Assembly (NCBI RefSeq): GCF_003628145.1 | Contig: NZ_RBZV01000005.1 | Location: 1-64,000, forward strand | Direction: 5' to 3' | From: Trinickia fusca | Lineage (GTDB): Bacteria > Pseudomonadota > Gammaproteobacteria > Burkholderiales > Burkholderiaceae | Length of the DNA stretch: 64,000 bases | Shown here: one piece after another, positions 55,528 to 64,000 of the stretch | Position numbering within the stretch: position 1 is the stretch's first letter | How the letters are laid out: each line of letters opens with the position of its first letter | The notes under the pieces: model-generated | The model's input: only the letters and a program-made list of their open reading frames with translations | Told to the model about the DNA's origin: nothing | Database searches by the model: none | Position numbers and translations under genes: made by a program

Positions 55528-57075
55528 ATGTGCGGCATCGTAGGCGTAGTCTCCCATTCCCCGGTCAATCAGCTGATCTACGACAGCCTTCTGCTGTTGC
55601 AGCATCGCGGCCAGGACGCAGCCGGCATCGCGACGGCGAACGGCAGCACCTTCCATATGTACAAGGCGAACGGCATGGTGCGCGACGTGTTCCGCACGCG
55701 CAACATGCGCAGTCTGCCCGGCACGGCAGGCATCGGCCAAGTGCGTTATCCGACGGCCGGCTCGGCCTCGAGCGAGGAGGAAGCCCAGCCGTTCTACGTG
55801 AACGCGCCGTTCGGCATCATCCTCGCGCATAACGGCAACCTGACGAACTGGCGGCAACTGAAGGACGAGATGTTCCGCATCGACCGTCGCCACATCAACA
55901 CGAACTCGGACAGCGAAGTGCTGCTGAACGTGCTGGCGCACGAGGTGCAGCTCGCGACCTCGGGCCTGCAGCTCGATCCCGCCGCGGTCTTCAAGGCGGT
56001 GGCCGGCGTGCATCGCCGCGTGCGCGGCTCGTATGCGATCGTGTCGGTGATCGCCGGCTACGGCCTGCTCGCGTTCCGCGACCCGTTCGGCATTCGTCCG
56101 CTGTGCATCGGCAAGAATGAAACGGCGCAGGGTGTCGAGTGGATCGTGGCGTCGGAGTCGGTGGCCGTCGAAGGCATCGGTTTCGAGTTCGTGCGTGATG
56201 TCGCGCCCGGCGAGGCCATCTTCATCGACAACGAAGGCAACCTGCACAGCCAGCAGTGCGCCGAGTCGCCGAGCCTGAACCCGTGCATTTTCGAGTACGT
56301 GTATCTCGCGCGGCCCGATTCGTGCCTCGATGGTGTGCCCGTCTACAACGTGCGTCTGCGCATGGGCGACTACCTCGCCGAGAAGATCAAGCGCGAGCTG
56401 CCCGACGTGCGGATCGACGTCGTCATGCCGATTCCCGATTCGTCGCGCCCCGCGGCGATGCAGGTGGCGGCCAAGCTCGGCGTCGAGTATCGCGAGGGCT
56501 TTTTCAAGAACCGCTACGTCGGCCGGACCTTCATCATGCCGGGCCAGGCGGTGCGCAAGAAGTCGGTGCGCCAGAAGCTCAACGCGATGGCGATCGAGTT
56601 CAAGGGCAAGAACGTGCTGATCGTCGACGATTCGATCGTGCGCGGAACGACGTCGCACGAGATCGTGCAGATGGCGCGCGATGCGGGCGCGAAGTCGGTC
56701 ATCTTCGCGTCGGCGGCGCCGCCCGTGAAATTCCCGAACGTGTATGGCATCGATATGCCGACGCGCGGCGAGCTCGTCGCGCACGGCCGGACCGATGAGG
56801 AAGTCGCGAAGATGATCGGTGCCGATCACCTCGTGTATCAGGACGTCGATGCGCTCAAGCGCGCCGTGCGTGACATCAATCCGGCGATCTCGCGTTTCGA
56901 GGCTTCGTGCTTCGACGGCGAGTACATCACCGGCGACGTGACGCCCGAGTACCTCGATGCGATCGAACGCGCACGTACGGCCCCGGCGTCGCAGTCGGAG
57001 CGCGAGTCGGCCGGCGATACGGCAGACAACTCGGTGGTCCGCTCGCAGCTGCATTTGCAGTTGTCGACGGAGTGA
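55528..57075 (+). CDS. purF: Amidophosphoribosyltransferase
   Basis: PurF makes 5-phosphoribosylamine from PRPP and glutamine, the first step of purine synthesis. The 515-aa protein starts MCGIVGVVSH; the Cys after Met is the glutaminase nucleophile once Met is removed. QHRGQDAAGI and LAHNGNLTNW follow. The phosphoribosyltransferase half has VVMPIPDSSRPAAMQ and VLIVDDSIVRGTTSHEIVQ (PRPP loop). The ribosome site is GAAGGACC. It follows cvpA after 64 bp and precedes a terminator. Confidence 0.97.
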   Translation: MCGIVGVVSHSPVNQLIYDSLLLLQHRGQDAAGIATANGSTFHMYKANGMVRDVFRTRNMRSLPGTAGIGQVRYPTAGSASSEEEAQPFYVNAPFGIILAHNGNLTNWRQLKDEMFRIDRRHINTNSDSEVLLNVLAHEVQLATSGLQLDPAAVFKAVAGVHRRVRGSYAIVSVIAGYGLLAFRDPFGIRPLCIGKNETAQGVEWIVASESVAVEGIGFEFVRDVAPGEAIFIDNEGNLHSQQCAESPSLNPCIFEYVYLARPDSCLDGVPVYNVRLRMGDYLAEKIKRELPDVRIDVVMPIPDSSRPAAMQVAAKLGVEYREGFFKNRYVGRTFIMPGQAVRKKSVRQKLNAMAIEFKGKNVLIVDDSIVRGTTSHEIVQMARDAGAKSVIFASAAPPVKFPNVYGIDMPTRGELVAHGRTDEEVAKMIGADHLVYQDVDALKRAVRDINPAISRFEASCFDGEYITGDVTPEYLDAIERARTAPASQSERESAGDTADNSVVRSQLHLQLSTE

Positions 57076-57224
57076 TGCCGAGCGTTGGAGAACGAACGGT
57101 GCCGCATGTGCTACGATGCGCAAGCGTCGATTTGATTCAGCTTGCGGACGCGGGGCGACCCAAACACAGCTAAAGCGAAAGACGGCGGTCACGCCGCCCG
57201 ACGCCGCAGCGTCCCCCGCACACG

Positions 57225-57258
57225 AAGCCCGCTTTTGCCGACGCGAAGCGGGCTTTTT
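57225..57258 (+). terminator. Terminator between purF and metZ
   Basis: A perfect 10-bp stem AAGCCCGCTT / AAGCGGGCTT with an 11-nt loop is followed by a short T-run. It lies 150 bp past purF and 52 bp before metZ, so it ends purF transcripts or acts as a metZ attenuator. Confidence 0.7.
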
Positions 57259-57309
57259 GCTGGCCGTCGTTCGGTGATTCTTCCATCGAACGCGAAAGAC
57301 CCTACGATC

Positions 57310-58503
57310 ATGGACGACTCTTTGAACTTCGACACGCTCGCCGTGCGCTCGGGCACGGTGCGCACCGACTTCAACGAACACTCGGAAGCGCTGTTCCTGA
57401 CCTCGAGCTTCTGCTTCACGAGCGCAGCCGAGGCTGCCGAACGCTTCAAGCATTCTGAGGACTACTACACGTATTCGCGCTTCACGAACCCGACGGTCAC
57501 GATGTTCCAGGACCGGCTCGCCGCGCTCGAAGGCGGCGAGGCCTGCATCGCGACGGCCTCGGGCATGAGTGCGATCCTGTCGATCGTGATGGCCGCGATG
57601 CAGGCGGGGGACCATATGGTCAGCTCGCGGAGCCTGTTCGGCTCGACGCTCGGCATGTTCTCGCAGATCTTCACGCGCTTCGGCATCACGACGACGTTCG
57701 TCGATCCCAACGATCTCGACGCGTGGCGCAATGCCGTGCGGCCCGAGACGAAGCTGTTCTTCGTCGAAACGCCGTCGAACCCGCTGACCGAACTGGCCGA
57801 CATCGAAGCCATCGGCAAGATCGCCAAAGCCGCCGGCGCACTGTTCGTCGTCGACAACTCGTTCTGCAGCCCGGCTGTGCAGCAGCCGCTCAAGCTCGGT
57901 GCCGACGTCGTCATGCACTCGGCCACGAAGCTCATCGACGGGCAAGGGCGCGTGCTGGGCGGCGCGTTGGTCGGTTCGCGACAGCTCATCATGGAGAAGG
58001 TGTTTCCGTTCGTGCGTAGCGCGGGGCCGACGCTCTCGGCGTTCAACGCATGGGTGCTGCTCAAGGGGCTCGAGACGCTGTCGCTGCGCGCCGAACGGCA
58101 ATCGGCCAATGCACTCGAAGTGGCACGCTGGCTCGAGCGTCATCCCTCCGTGAAGCGCGTGTTTTACCCAGGGCTCGAGTCGCATCCGCAATACGCGCTC
58201 GCGCAGCGTCAGCAACGTTCGGGTGGCGCGGTCGTCGCGTTCGAGGTCGTCGGCGACACGCCTGAAGCGCAACGCGAGAACGCTTGGCGTGTGATCGACG
58301 GCACGCAGTTGTGCTCGATCACCGCGAACCTCGGCGATACGCGTACGACGATCACGCATCCATCGACGACCACGCACAGCCGCATCACGCCCGAAGCGCG
58401 CGCGGAGGCTGGCATCACCGAAGGCTTGCTGCGTCTCGCGCTGGGGCTCGAGCATGCGGGCGACATCTGCAACGATCTCGCGCGCGGGCTCGAGGGACGC
58501 TAG
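57310..58503 (+). CDS. metZ: O-succinylhomoserine sulfhydrylase
   Basis: MetZ makes homocysteine from O-succinylhomoserine and sulfide. The 397-aa PLP enzyme of the Cys/Met-metabolism family has FLTSSFCFTSAAEAAERF, YSRFTNPTV, the PLP lysine in VMHSATKLIDGQGRVLGGAL, and LGDTRTTITHPSTTTH near the C-terminus. The motif set and length fit MetZ better than cystathionine synthases. ATG 57310 gives MDDSLNFDTLAVRSG. It is the last conserved gene of the block. Confidence 0.92.
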   Translation: MDDSLNFDTLAVRSGTVRTDFNEHSEALFLTSSFCFTSAAEAAERFKHSEDYYTYSRFTNPTVTMFQDRLAALEGGEACIATASGMSAILSIVMAAMQAGDHMVSSRSLFGSTLGMFSQIFTRFGITTTFVDPNDLDAWRNAVRPETKLFFVETPSNPLTELADIEAIGKIAKAAGALFVVDNSFCSPAVQQPLKLGADVVMHSATKLIDGQGRVLGGALVGSRQLIMEKVFPFVRSAGPTLSAFNAWVLLKGLETLSLRAERQSANALEVARWLERHPSVKRVFYPGLESHPQYALAQRQQRSGGAVVAFEVVGDTPEAQRENAWRVIDGTQLCSITANLGDTRTTITHPSTTTHSRITPEARAEAGITEGLLRLALGLEHAGDICNDLARGLEGR

Positions 58504-58583
58504 ATTTCGGTAATCACGGGCGATACGCCTTCACCGTACGCCAGGAGTATCGAAGCGCAGTTGAATGATTAGCGGCGCTTCGC

Positions 58584-59375
58584 TCAATGGGCGCGCAATG
58601 CGCGCCATTGCCCGGGAGCGAGCCCGAAGCGGCGCGTGAACGCGTGCGTGTAAGTGCTTTGATCGGCGAAGCCGACTTCGAGCGCGATGTCGGTCAGTGA
58701 GTGGCGTGCATCGCGCAGGAGTCCGAGCGAGGTGTCGAGGCGCAGCCGTTGCAGGTAGCGATGCGGCGTGGTGCCGAACGCCTCTTCGAACAACTGATGA
58801 AAACGGCGCAGGCCGAAGCCGCAGTGCGCGGCGAGATCGGCCACGCGCAGGGGCTCAGATAGATGGGCGCGCAACCATCGATCGATGCGGGCGAAGTCGA
58901 GGCCGATCGCTGGCGCGTCGCTGCCCGTGCTGGCCATCAGCGCCGCTGCCAGCCGCGCCGCGGCATCCCAGCCGAAGCGGCACATCGGCGCGCGAGCCGG
59001 CGTATCGTCGATGGCGATCGCGCCGTCGATACGGGCGACATTGAACGCCACCTCGCGCACGAGCTGCGTGAGTGCGTCGTTCAACGTCAGCGTATGCGCC
59101 TGCGCGAACAGGCGCTCGGGCACTGCGAGCGAGGCGGGCGGCATGTCGAGCACGAGCTGGCGGTTTTCGCCGACGCCCGCATACTCGTGGCGTTCGCCGG
59201 CGGGAATCAGCCACGCGTGATGCGCATCGACGCGCTGGCCCCGGCCTTCGACGATCATCTCCATCGAGCCGTCGAGACCGAGCACGATTTGATGAAAGTC
59301 GTGCTCGTCACAGGCGTTCGCCTCGGCGAAGCGCCGCAGCGATACGACCGGCGAGGACACGCCGCACGCGCGCAT
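58584..59375 (-). CDS. AraC-family transcriptional regulator
   Basis: The 263-aa protein has an N-terminal cupin-like sensor domain (HDFHQIVLGLDGSMEM, HHAWLIPAGERHEYAG) and C-terminal double HTH (about 165-263; LSEPLRVADLAAHCGFGLRRFHQ, GTTPHRYLQRLRLDTSLGLL, DIALEVGFADQSTYTHAFTRRFG). Cupin AraC regulators often respond to small aromatic or sugar ligands. ATG 59375 is chosen over TTG 59378. It begins 8 bp after the FKBP stop on the same strand, so the two may be co-transcribed. Confidence 0.9.
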   Translation of the reverse strand: MRACGVSSPVVSLRRFAEANACDEHDFHQIVLGLDGSMEMIVEGRGQRVDAHHAWLIPAGERHEYAGVGENRQLVLDMPPASLAVPERLFAQAHTLTLNDALTQLVREVAFNVARIDGAIAIDDTPARAPMCRFGWDAAARLAAALMASTGSDAPAIGLDFARIDRWLRAHLSEPLRVADLAAHCGFGLRRFHQLFEEAFGTTPHRYLQRLRLDTSLGLLRDARHSLTDIALEVGFADQSTYTHAFTRRFGLAPGQWRALRAH

Positions 59376-59382
59376 CAAACGC

Positions 59383-59727
59383 TCACACGTCGAGCAATTC
59401 GACTTCGAAGATCAACGTGGCGTTGGGCGGAATCACGCCGCCGGCGCCGCGCGGGCCGTAACCGAGTTGCGGCGGAATCGTCAGACGGCGTACGCCGCCG
59501 ACTTTCATGCCCTGCACGCCTTCATCCCAGCCCTTGATGACCATGCCGCCGCCGAGCACGAACGCGAACGGATCGTTGCGGTCCTTGCTCGAATCGAACT
59601 TCTGGTTGCCGTCTGCGAGCCAGCCCGTGTAGTGCACGCTGACCGTTTGGCCCGCTTGTGCCTCGGCACCGGTCCCCTCGGTCAGATCTTCGTACTTGAG
59701 GCCGGAATCCGTCGTCACGATCGACAT
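59383..59727 (-). CDS. FKBP-type peptidyl-prolyl cis-trans isomerase
   Basis: The 114-aa protein is a single FKBP domain: TVSVHYTGWLADGNQKFDSS, DPFAFVLGGGMVIKGWDEGV, RRLTIPPQLGYGPRGAGGVIPPNATLIFEVELL. These cover the FK506-binding pocket and hydrophobic core. It has no signal peptide, so it acts in the cytoplasm. ATG 59727 (MSIVTTDSGLKYEDL) has a strong AAGGAGT ribosome site; the frame continues upstream to 60003 without support. Confidence 0.94.
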   Translation of the reverse strand: MSIVTTDSGLKYEDLTEGTGAEAQAGQTVSVHYTGWLADGNQKFDSSKDRNDPFAFVLGGGMVIKGWDEGVQGMKVGGVRRLTIPPQLGYGPRGAGGVIPPNATLIFEVELLDV

Positions 59728-59927
59728 GAAGTAACTCCTTGAATCACGTTGGAAACCGCCATTGTAGGCGCTTGTTTCGAGCAGGGTGCCTATAATGTCG
59801 TTCTGTTCAACGACGCTATGGACGCACCCCGGCACCGAGGTGTTGCGCGCATGGTTCGATGTCTCGATGAGATCACGGACATGCCAGGAAAGGGGCGGCC
59901 AAGCGTTTCTCCACGAGGGGGCCGATC

Positions 59928-60704
59928 GTGTCAACGTCCTTCGATGTCGTTGCCGCTGCCACATCCGATGAGCGTTTCGCCCGCATGCGGGCCGAGACGG
60001 CATTATTCATGCGCGACCACGTGCTGTCGCTCGTCTCCCATGACTTACGCAGCCCCTTGAATGCGATTCACAGCTGGGCCTATGTGCTCGAGCGCAAGCT
60101 CGACCCGGCCGACGCTGCTGCGCAGCGCGCGCTGGCCGGCATTCGTTCGGGCGTCGATCAGCAGGTGCAACTGCTCGAACAAGCCGTCGATACCACGCGC
60201 GCCGAAACGAAAGCACTGGCGTTGCGCCGTGAGGGCTTCACGGTACGGGCTGCGCTCGAGCGTGCGTCAGACGACATTCGCCGTGCGCTGGGTGCGGCGC
60301 GCAACGTCACGATTGCTATCGATTCGCGGCTCGAGGGGCAATCATGTGACGGCGACAGCGAACGCCTGACAGAGGCGTTGTGGGTCATGCTGGCGTTCGC
60401 CATCGAAGCGAGCGCGCCCGGCGAGACGGTCAAGCTGGCGAGCAGCATCGACGGCGGCTTCTGGCGTACGGAGGTGGCGTACACGATGAGCTTCGCGGCA
60501 TTGCGCGATGCCGAATTGCCGCATGCCTTCGAACCGTTCGCGCGCAAGCAGGCGCAGCAGCCGCGCGAGGCCGGGCGTATTGCCTGGGTGCTGGCGCTGG
60601 CACAGCGTGTGGCGCTCGCGCATGGCGGCACGTTCGAACAAAGCGCGGCCGGCGACGGCGAGCCTTCGTCACTGGTGTTGCGCGTGCCTACCGCAGCGGT
60701 TTAG
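59928..60704 (+). CDS. Histidine-kinase-like protein without intact ATP site
   Basis: This 258-aa soluble protein has a HisKA dimerisation helix with an intact phosphoacceptor motif (LSLVSHDLRSPLNAIHSW, His about 38). The C-terminal half has the shape of a HATPase domain (EALWVMLAFAIEASAPGETV, RIAWVLALAQRVALAHGG). The N box lacks Asn and the DxGxG box is absent, so ATP binding is doubtful. It may be a phosphotransfer partner or an inactive kinase. GTG 59928 with GAGGGGG upstream is the likely start. It lies alone, divergent from the FKBP gene. The 200-bp gap contains TATAAT (59791-59796) without a good -35. Confidence 0.72.
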   Translation: MSTSFDVVAAATSDERFARMRAETALFMRDHVLSLVSHDLRSPLNAIHSWAYVLERKLDPADAAAQRALAGIRSGVDQQVQLLEQAVDTTRAETKALALRREGFTVRAALERASDDIRRALGAARNVTIAIDSRLEGQSCDGDSERLTEALWVMLAFAIEASAPGETVKLASSIDGGFWRTEVAYTMSFAALRDAELPHAFEPFARKQAQQPREAGRIAWVLALAQRVALAHGGTFEQSAAGDGEPSSLVLRVPTAAV

Positions 60705-60708
60705 GGCC

Positions 60709-63546
60709 TCAGCTTTTCGGCACGCCTTCTTCCACGAGCAGCGCCACGGGCAGCGCGCTCAGCGCATCGCGCACGAAGAGCCGTCCGGCGTCGTCGGCCT
60801 TCGGCGCACAGGGGCTCAGGCAATCGAACAACGCACGGCCCGCCAGTACCTGGGGCAACTGCACAACGGCGTCGTCCCATGTCCGCGGCTCGACGAGCGG
60901 CACGTCGTCTGGCGAGAGCAGCGACGTGGCGAGGCGCGTGCCGACCACGATCGCATAGGCATCGCCATGTTGACGCGCGAATGCCACGACGTGTCGGGCG
61001 GCGCGCCCTTGCACCGTCAGCGGGATGTACTCGCCTTCGAGGAACAATGCCGGCGAGACGGACCGCAATGTCAGCACGCGATGCACGATGCCGAGCTTGA
61101 CGTGCCCGTCGCGCCAGTTGGCGAGCTGTTCGCTGGGCGGCGTATCGATGAGCCAGGCATGTCGGTGCGCGAAATCGACCGCGTGGCGATTGTCAGGGTC
61201 GACGAGGCTGAAGTCCCATAGTTCGCATCCCTGATAAAGATCGGGCACACCCGGCGAGGTCATGCGCAGCACCGTTTGCAGCAGCGCGTTGACGGCGCCA
61301 GCACGACCGATGCGCGCCACGAACGCGTGCACTTCACGCAGGAAGCTATCGCGGCGTTGCGGCGCAAGGATGTCGAACAGGAAGTCACGCGACGCCGCTT
61401 CATAGGCTTGGTCGGGCGCATGCCAGCTCGTGCGCAACTTGGCTTCGCGCAATGCTTTCAATTGCCACGTCGCGACGCGATTCGCGAGGACCTCGACGCC
61501 GGCCGTATTCGACGGGTCGAGATCGAGCGGCCAGCAGCCAACCAGTGTCTGGTACAGCATCGCTTCGGCCGTCGGCCCCGGCGCCCAATCGCGCGATGCG
61601 CCGGGGAGCCAGGCGTCGCCGAGCTCGCGCCGCTGCGGCGCATTGAGCGTCGACCACGCGCGCAGCTTCGCACACCACTCTTGCGCAATCTCGCTGAGCA
61701 CGGCGAGCCGGGCACGCATGTCTTCGCCACGTTTGTGATCATGCGTGGCCGTTGCGACGAGCGTGTGCGGAAAGTGGCGTGCGCGCTCGACGTTGGCGGC
61801 GTGAAAGGCCTCGATCGACCGCGCGAACTCGCCTGGGTCGGCTCCGACTTCATTGCGGGACAGCAGGCGGCCATAGCGGTAGTAGGCCGTGTCTTCTAGC
61901 GCCTTGGCGGCTAGCGGTGCCGTCAGCTGCGCGAAGAGCGCGCTGGCCGAGCGCCGCTCGCGTCCGGGCGCGGCAGGCGGATAGACACCTGCGCGTTCGT
62001 CACGACCGTCGGTGCCGCCGAGCCATCCGTCGAGATGGTCGAGCACGCTGTCATCGGCACGCGGCAACACCTTTCTGGCCGCCTCGAATGCGCGGCGAAA
62101 GTGGACGTCGTCATCCGCCGTGCGCTGGCCGTTGTACGGATACATGCGATAGACGGGAAAGTGAACGGCGAGCTCGACGAGTGCACGGCGAATCGAGGTG
62201 AACGTGAAGTCGCGCGTCGCAGGCTGTTCGCGAGCGATGCGATGCAGACTGCGCGCGGTGCGGTCGAGTTCGGCCGACAGATTTTCGGCGAGGATCTTGC
62301 GCCGCGCCGCGAGCGCTTCGTCGGCAAACGTTTTGGCGGTGCCGGCGAGCTCGTTCCAAACGGCGGTCAACGGCGCTTCGCCTTCGGGGGCATGCAGCAA
62401 AGCGCCGACGTCGTTCATGAAGTCATAGCCGGTGGTGCCGTCGATATCCCAGTCGCCGGGCAACAACTCATCGCCAGAGAGGATCTTCTCGACGACGAGG
62501 TAGGCGCGCGGCCCGTCGAGTTGCTGCGGGCGTTCGGCTTCGCATCCGGCGAGCCGTTCGCGCAGACGTCGGCAGTATTCGCGCGGATCGACGAGCCCGT
62601 CGATGTGGTCGATGCGCACGCCATCGATGATGCCCTGCGCGAACAGACGCAAGATCAGCGCATGAACCGCATCGAACACGTCGGCCCGCTCGACGCGTAG
62701 GGCCGCGAGCGTCGTGATGTCGCAGAAGCGTCGCCAGTTGATTTCGTCGGCGGCCGTGCGCCACCAGGCAAGGCGAAAGAATTGACGCTCGAGTAGCCGA
62801 TGCAGACGTTCGAGCGCGCCGCTCGTTGGTGGTGCGTAGGTGGCCAATGCCGCATCGAGCGAACCCGCGCCGTGCGTGGTCGCGAACTCACTTAAAGCAT
62901 CGAGCGCGCGTATCGCTCGCGCCTGGTCTTCGGGCTGCGTCGTGAGGCCGTCGAAACGTTCCGCCAGTGCGTTGAGCTCAGTGTGTTCGCCGGCTCGCAG
63001 AATCGTAGCGTAGTCGACGGGACAGACCGGCAGCACATGCTCGTGATAGCGCACGACGAAGCGTGCCCATTCGGGATCGTACGCCAGCTCGATATGACCG
63101 GCCGCCAGCGCCTCGCCGTATGGCGCGCCGAGGCACGGCGCGAGCACCTTGCCACGCAGTGCCGGGTCGGGCGAATGCCAATCGATGTCGAAGTGGCGTG
63201 CATGGGCGCTGTGGCGCCCCCATTCGAGGATGTCGAGCCACCATGCGTTGTGCCCGTCCGCGATGCCCATGTGGTTCGGCACGATGTCGGCGATGATGCC
63301 CATCTGACGCTCGTGCAGCGCCTCGGCAAGCCGCACGAGCGCCGGCTCGCCGCCGATTTCAGGGTTCACGCGGCTGTAGTCGATCGTGTCGTAGCCGTGC
63401 GTCGAGCCCGGCACGGCGGTCGTCAGCGGCGACAGATACAGATGGCTCACGCCGAGCGCCGCGAAGTAGTCGACGCGAGCGGCCGCGTCGATGAGCGTGA
63501 AGCCGCGATGCAATTGAAGACGAAGCGTGGAGCGCGGGACGGTCAT
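60709..63546 (-). CDS. treY: Maltooligosyl trehalose synthase
   Basis: TreY rearranges the reducing end of maltodextrins to a trehalose linkage, a route to trehalose with TreZ. The 945-aa GH13-type protein has VDYFAALGVSHLYLSPLTTA, GIIADIVPNHMGI, GVRIDHIDGLVDP with the nucleophile Asp, and VEKILSGDELLPGDWDIDGTTGYDF with the catalytic Glu. The C-terminus has TSPGVPDLYQGCELWDFSLVDPDNR. ATG 63546 (MTVPRSTLRLQLHRGF) overlaps the malQ stop by 4 bp. The longer frame to 63987 overlaps malQ in another frame. Confidence 0.95.
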   Translation of the reverse strand: MTVPRSTLRLQLHRGFTLIDAAARVDYFAALGVSHLYLSPLTTAVPGSTHGYDTIDYSRVNPEIGGEPALVRLAEALHERQMGIIADIVPNHMGIADGHNAWWLDILEWGRHSAHARHFDIDWHSPDPALRGKVLAPCLGAPYGEALAAGHIELAYDPEWARFVVRYHEHVLPVCPVDYATILRAGEHTELNALAERFDGLTTQPEDQARAIRALDALSEFATTHGAGSLDAALATYAPPTSGALERLHRLLERQFFRLAWWRTAADEINWRRFCDITTLAALRVERADVFDAVHALILRLFAQGIIDGVRIDHIDGLVDPREYCRRLRERLAGCEAERPQQLDGPRAYLVVEKILSGDELLPGDWDIDGTTGYDFMNDVGALLHAPEGEAPLTAVWNELAGTAKTFADEALAARRKILAENLSAELDRTARSLHRIAREQPATRDFTFTSIRRALVELAVHFPVYRMYPYNGQRTADDDVHFRRAFEAARKVLPRADDSVLDHLDGWLGGTDGRDERAGVYPPAAPGRERRSASALFAQLTAPLAAKALEDTAYYRYGRLLSRNEVGADPGEFARSIEAFHAANVERARHFPHTLVATATHDHKRGEDMRARLAVLSEIAQEWCAKLRAWSTLNAPQRRELGDAWLPGASRDWAPGPTAEAMLYQTLVGCWPLDLDPSNTAGVEVLANRVATWQLKALREAKLRTSWHAPDQAYEAASRDFLFDILAPQRRDSFLREVHAFVARIGRAGAVNALLQTVLRMTSPGVPDLYQGCELWDFSLVDPDNRHAVDFAHRHAWLIDTPPSEQLANWRDGHVKLGIVHRVLTLRSVSPALFLEGEYIPLTVQGRAARHVVAFARQHGDAYAIVVGTRLATSLLSPDDVPLVEPRTWDDAVVQLPQVLAGRALFDCLSPCAPKADDAGRLFVRDALSALPVALLVEEGVPKS

Positions 63547-64000
63547 GATGGGCGGGGCGGTTGGGTAGCGGGTGTGCTCGTTGCGGGCACGCGTGCGCGC
63601 GTAGCGGCGAGCAGGCGATCCGCGAGTACCGGGTCCTCGAAGAGCGCGTCGATCGGTTTGTCCAGCCGCCGTCGCCAGTTCGGGTGCTCGTCGATCGTGC
63701 CGGGCAGGTTCGGCTGTTCGACAAGGCCCAGCAAATCTTCGAGTGGATGGACGACGAACGGCGCTGGCGTCGATGACACGAACACGAGTGCTTCGTCGAT
63801 GGGTGGCTCGGAGATCGGTGGTGCGCCGACGTCGCTTGCCGCGATGCCGGCTCGCTGGAATGCCTGCCAGAGCAATGCCCGGTCGACGGCGCGTTCCTCC
63901 TGTGCGAGCGTCACGATGGTGCTGGAGTCCGCATGCGGCACGGTTTGGCCGATGCGCTGGCGCCAATCGATGTCGGTGCCGTGCCACCAGCCTGAAGCGG
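63543..64000 (-). CDS. malQ: 4-alpha-glucanotransferase, C-terminal part (runs off the window)
   Basis: The visible C-terminal 150 or so residues have WWHGTDIDWRQRIGQT and EDLLGLVEQPNLPGTIDEHP then NWRRRLDKPI, the conserved end of MalQ amylomaltase. MalQ disproportionates malto-oligosaccharides and feeds TreY. The frame stays open to base 64000, so the gene continues beyond the window. Its stop overlaps the treY start (ATGA). Confidence 0.9.
   Translation of the reverse strand, partial: ASGWWHGTDIDWRQRIGQTVPHADSSTIVTLAQEERAVDRALLWQAFQRAGIAASDVGAPPISEPPIDEALVFVSSTPAPFVVHPLEDLLGLVEQPNLPGTIDEHPNWRRRLDKPIDALFEDPVLADRLLAATRARVPATSTPATQPPRPS

Noticed and set aside
59884-59903. A stretch like AGGAAAGGGGCGGCC shared with 13865-13880
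   Set aside because: A single shared 15-16 base GC-rich word with no matching hairpin or box downstream; probably chance.

Overview
The window is high-GC betaproteobacterial DNA. Gene content and order fit Burkholderiaceae (Burkholderia, Paraburkholderia or Trinickia type): mdh next to a GntR regulator and sdhCDAB-sdhE-gltA, then leuC-entericidin-leuD-leuB-asd-fimV-truA-trpF-trpB-(DNA methyltransferase)-trpA-accD-folC-(SPOR)-cvpA-purF-metZ. In Burkholderia this layout usually lies on the second replicon. No rRNA, tRNA, insertion sequence or CRISPR array was seen.

Region by region. (1) 1-9.8 kb is a central-carbon block. On the minus strand are mdh, a CitE-like lyase, prpB and the start of prpC. 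On the plus strand are a GntR/HutC regulator, sdhCDAB, sdhE and gltA, closed by a strong terminator. A perfect 16-bp palindrome between mdh and the GntR gene abuts a good sigma70 promoter for mdh. (2) 9.9-18.1 kb is accessory: a LysR gene divergent from an MFS-MlrC (M81) pair; an orphan hypothetical gene preceded by a duplicated hairpin-plus-box element; another LysR divergent from an MFS transporter; and an FMN-binding split-barrel protein. (3) 18.1-38.9 kb looks like one accessory locus. It holds a 7TM histidine kinase and NarL-type response regulator (with a remnant of a second regulator), three tandem tail-collar proteins, a DUF6916-like protein, a GNAT acetyltransferase, a 1,900-aa IPT/Ig-repeat autotransporter, a 706-aa protein of unknown function, and a 2,306-aa protein with beta-propeller-like and LamG-like regions and a hydrophobic tail. 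This is the best candidate for an undescribed system. (4) 39.4-58.5 kb is the conserved leu/asd/fimV/trp/acc/fol/pur/met block. (5) 58.6-64 kb carries an AraC regulator, an FKBP isomerase, a histidine-kinase-like protein without a recognisable ATP site, treY and the end of malQ.

How the genes work together. Block 1 joins the 2-methylcitrate cycle to the TCA cycle through succinate, oxaloacetate and malate. Block 4 makes leucine, tryptophan, aspartate-family amino acids, malonyl-CoA, folate and purines. Block 3 is inferred to be a regulated surface or adhesion module. That inference rests on co-location, orientation and domain types only. All calls come from reading the sequence and remembered family features; no database search was run.
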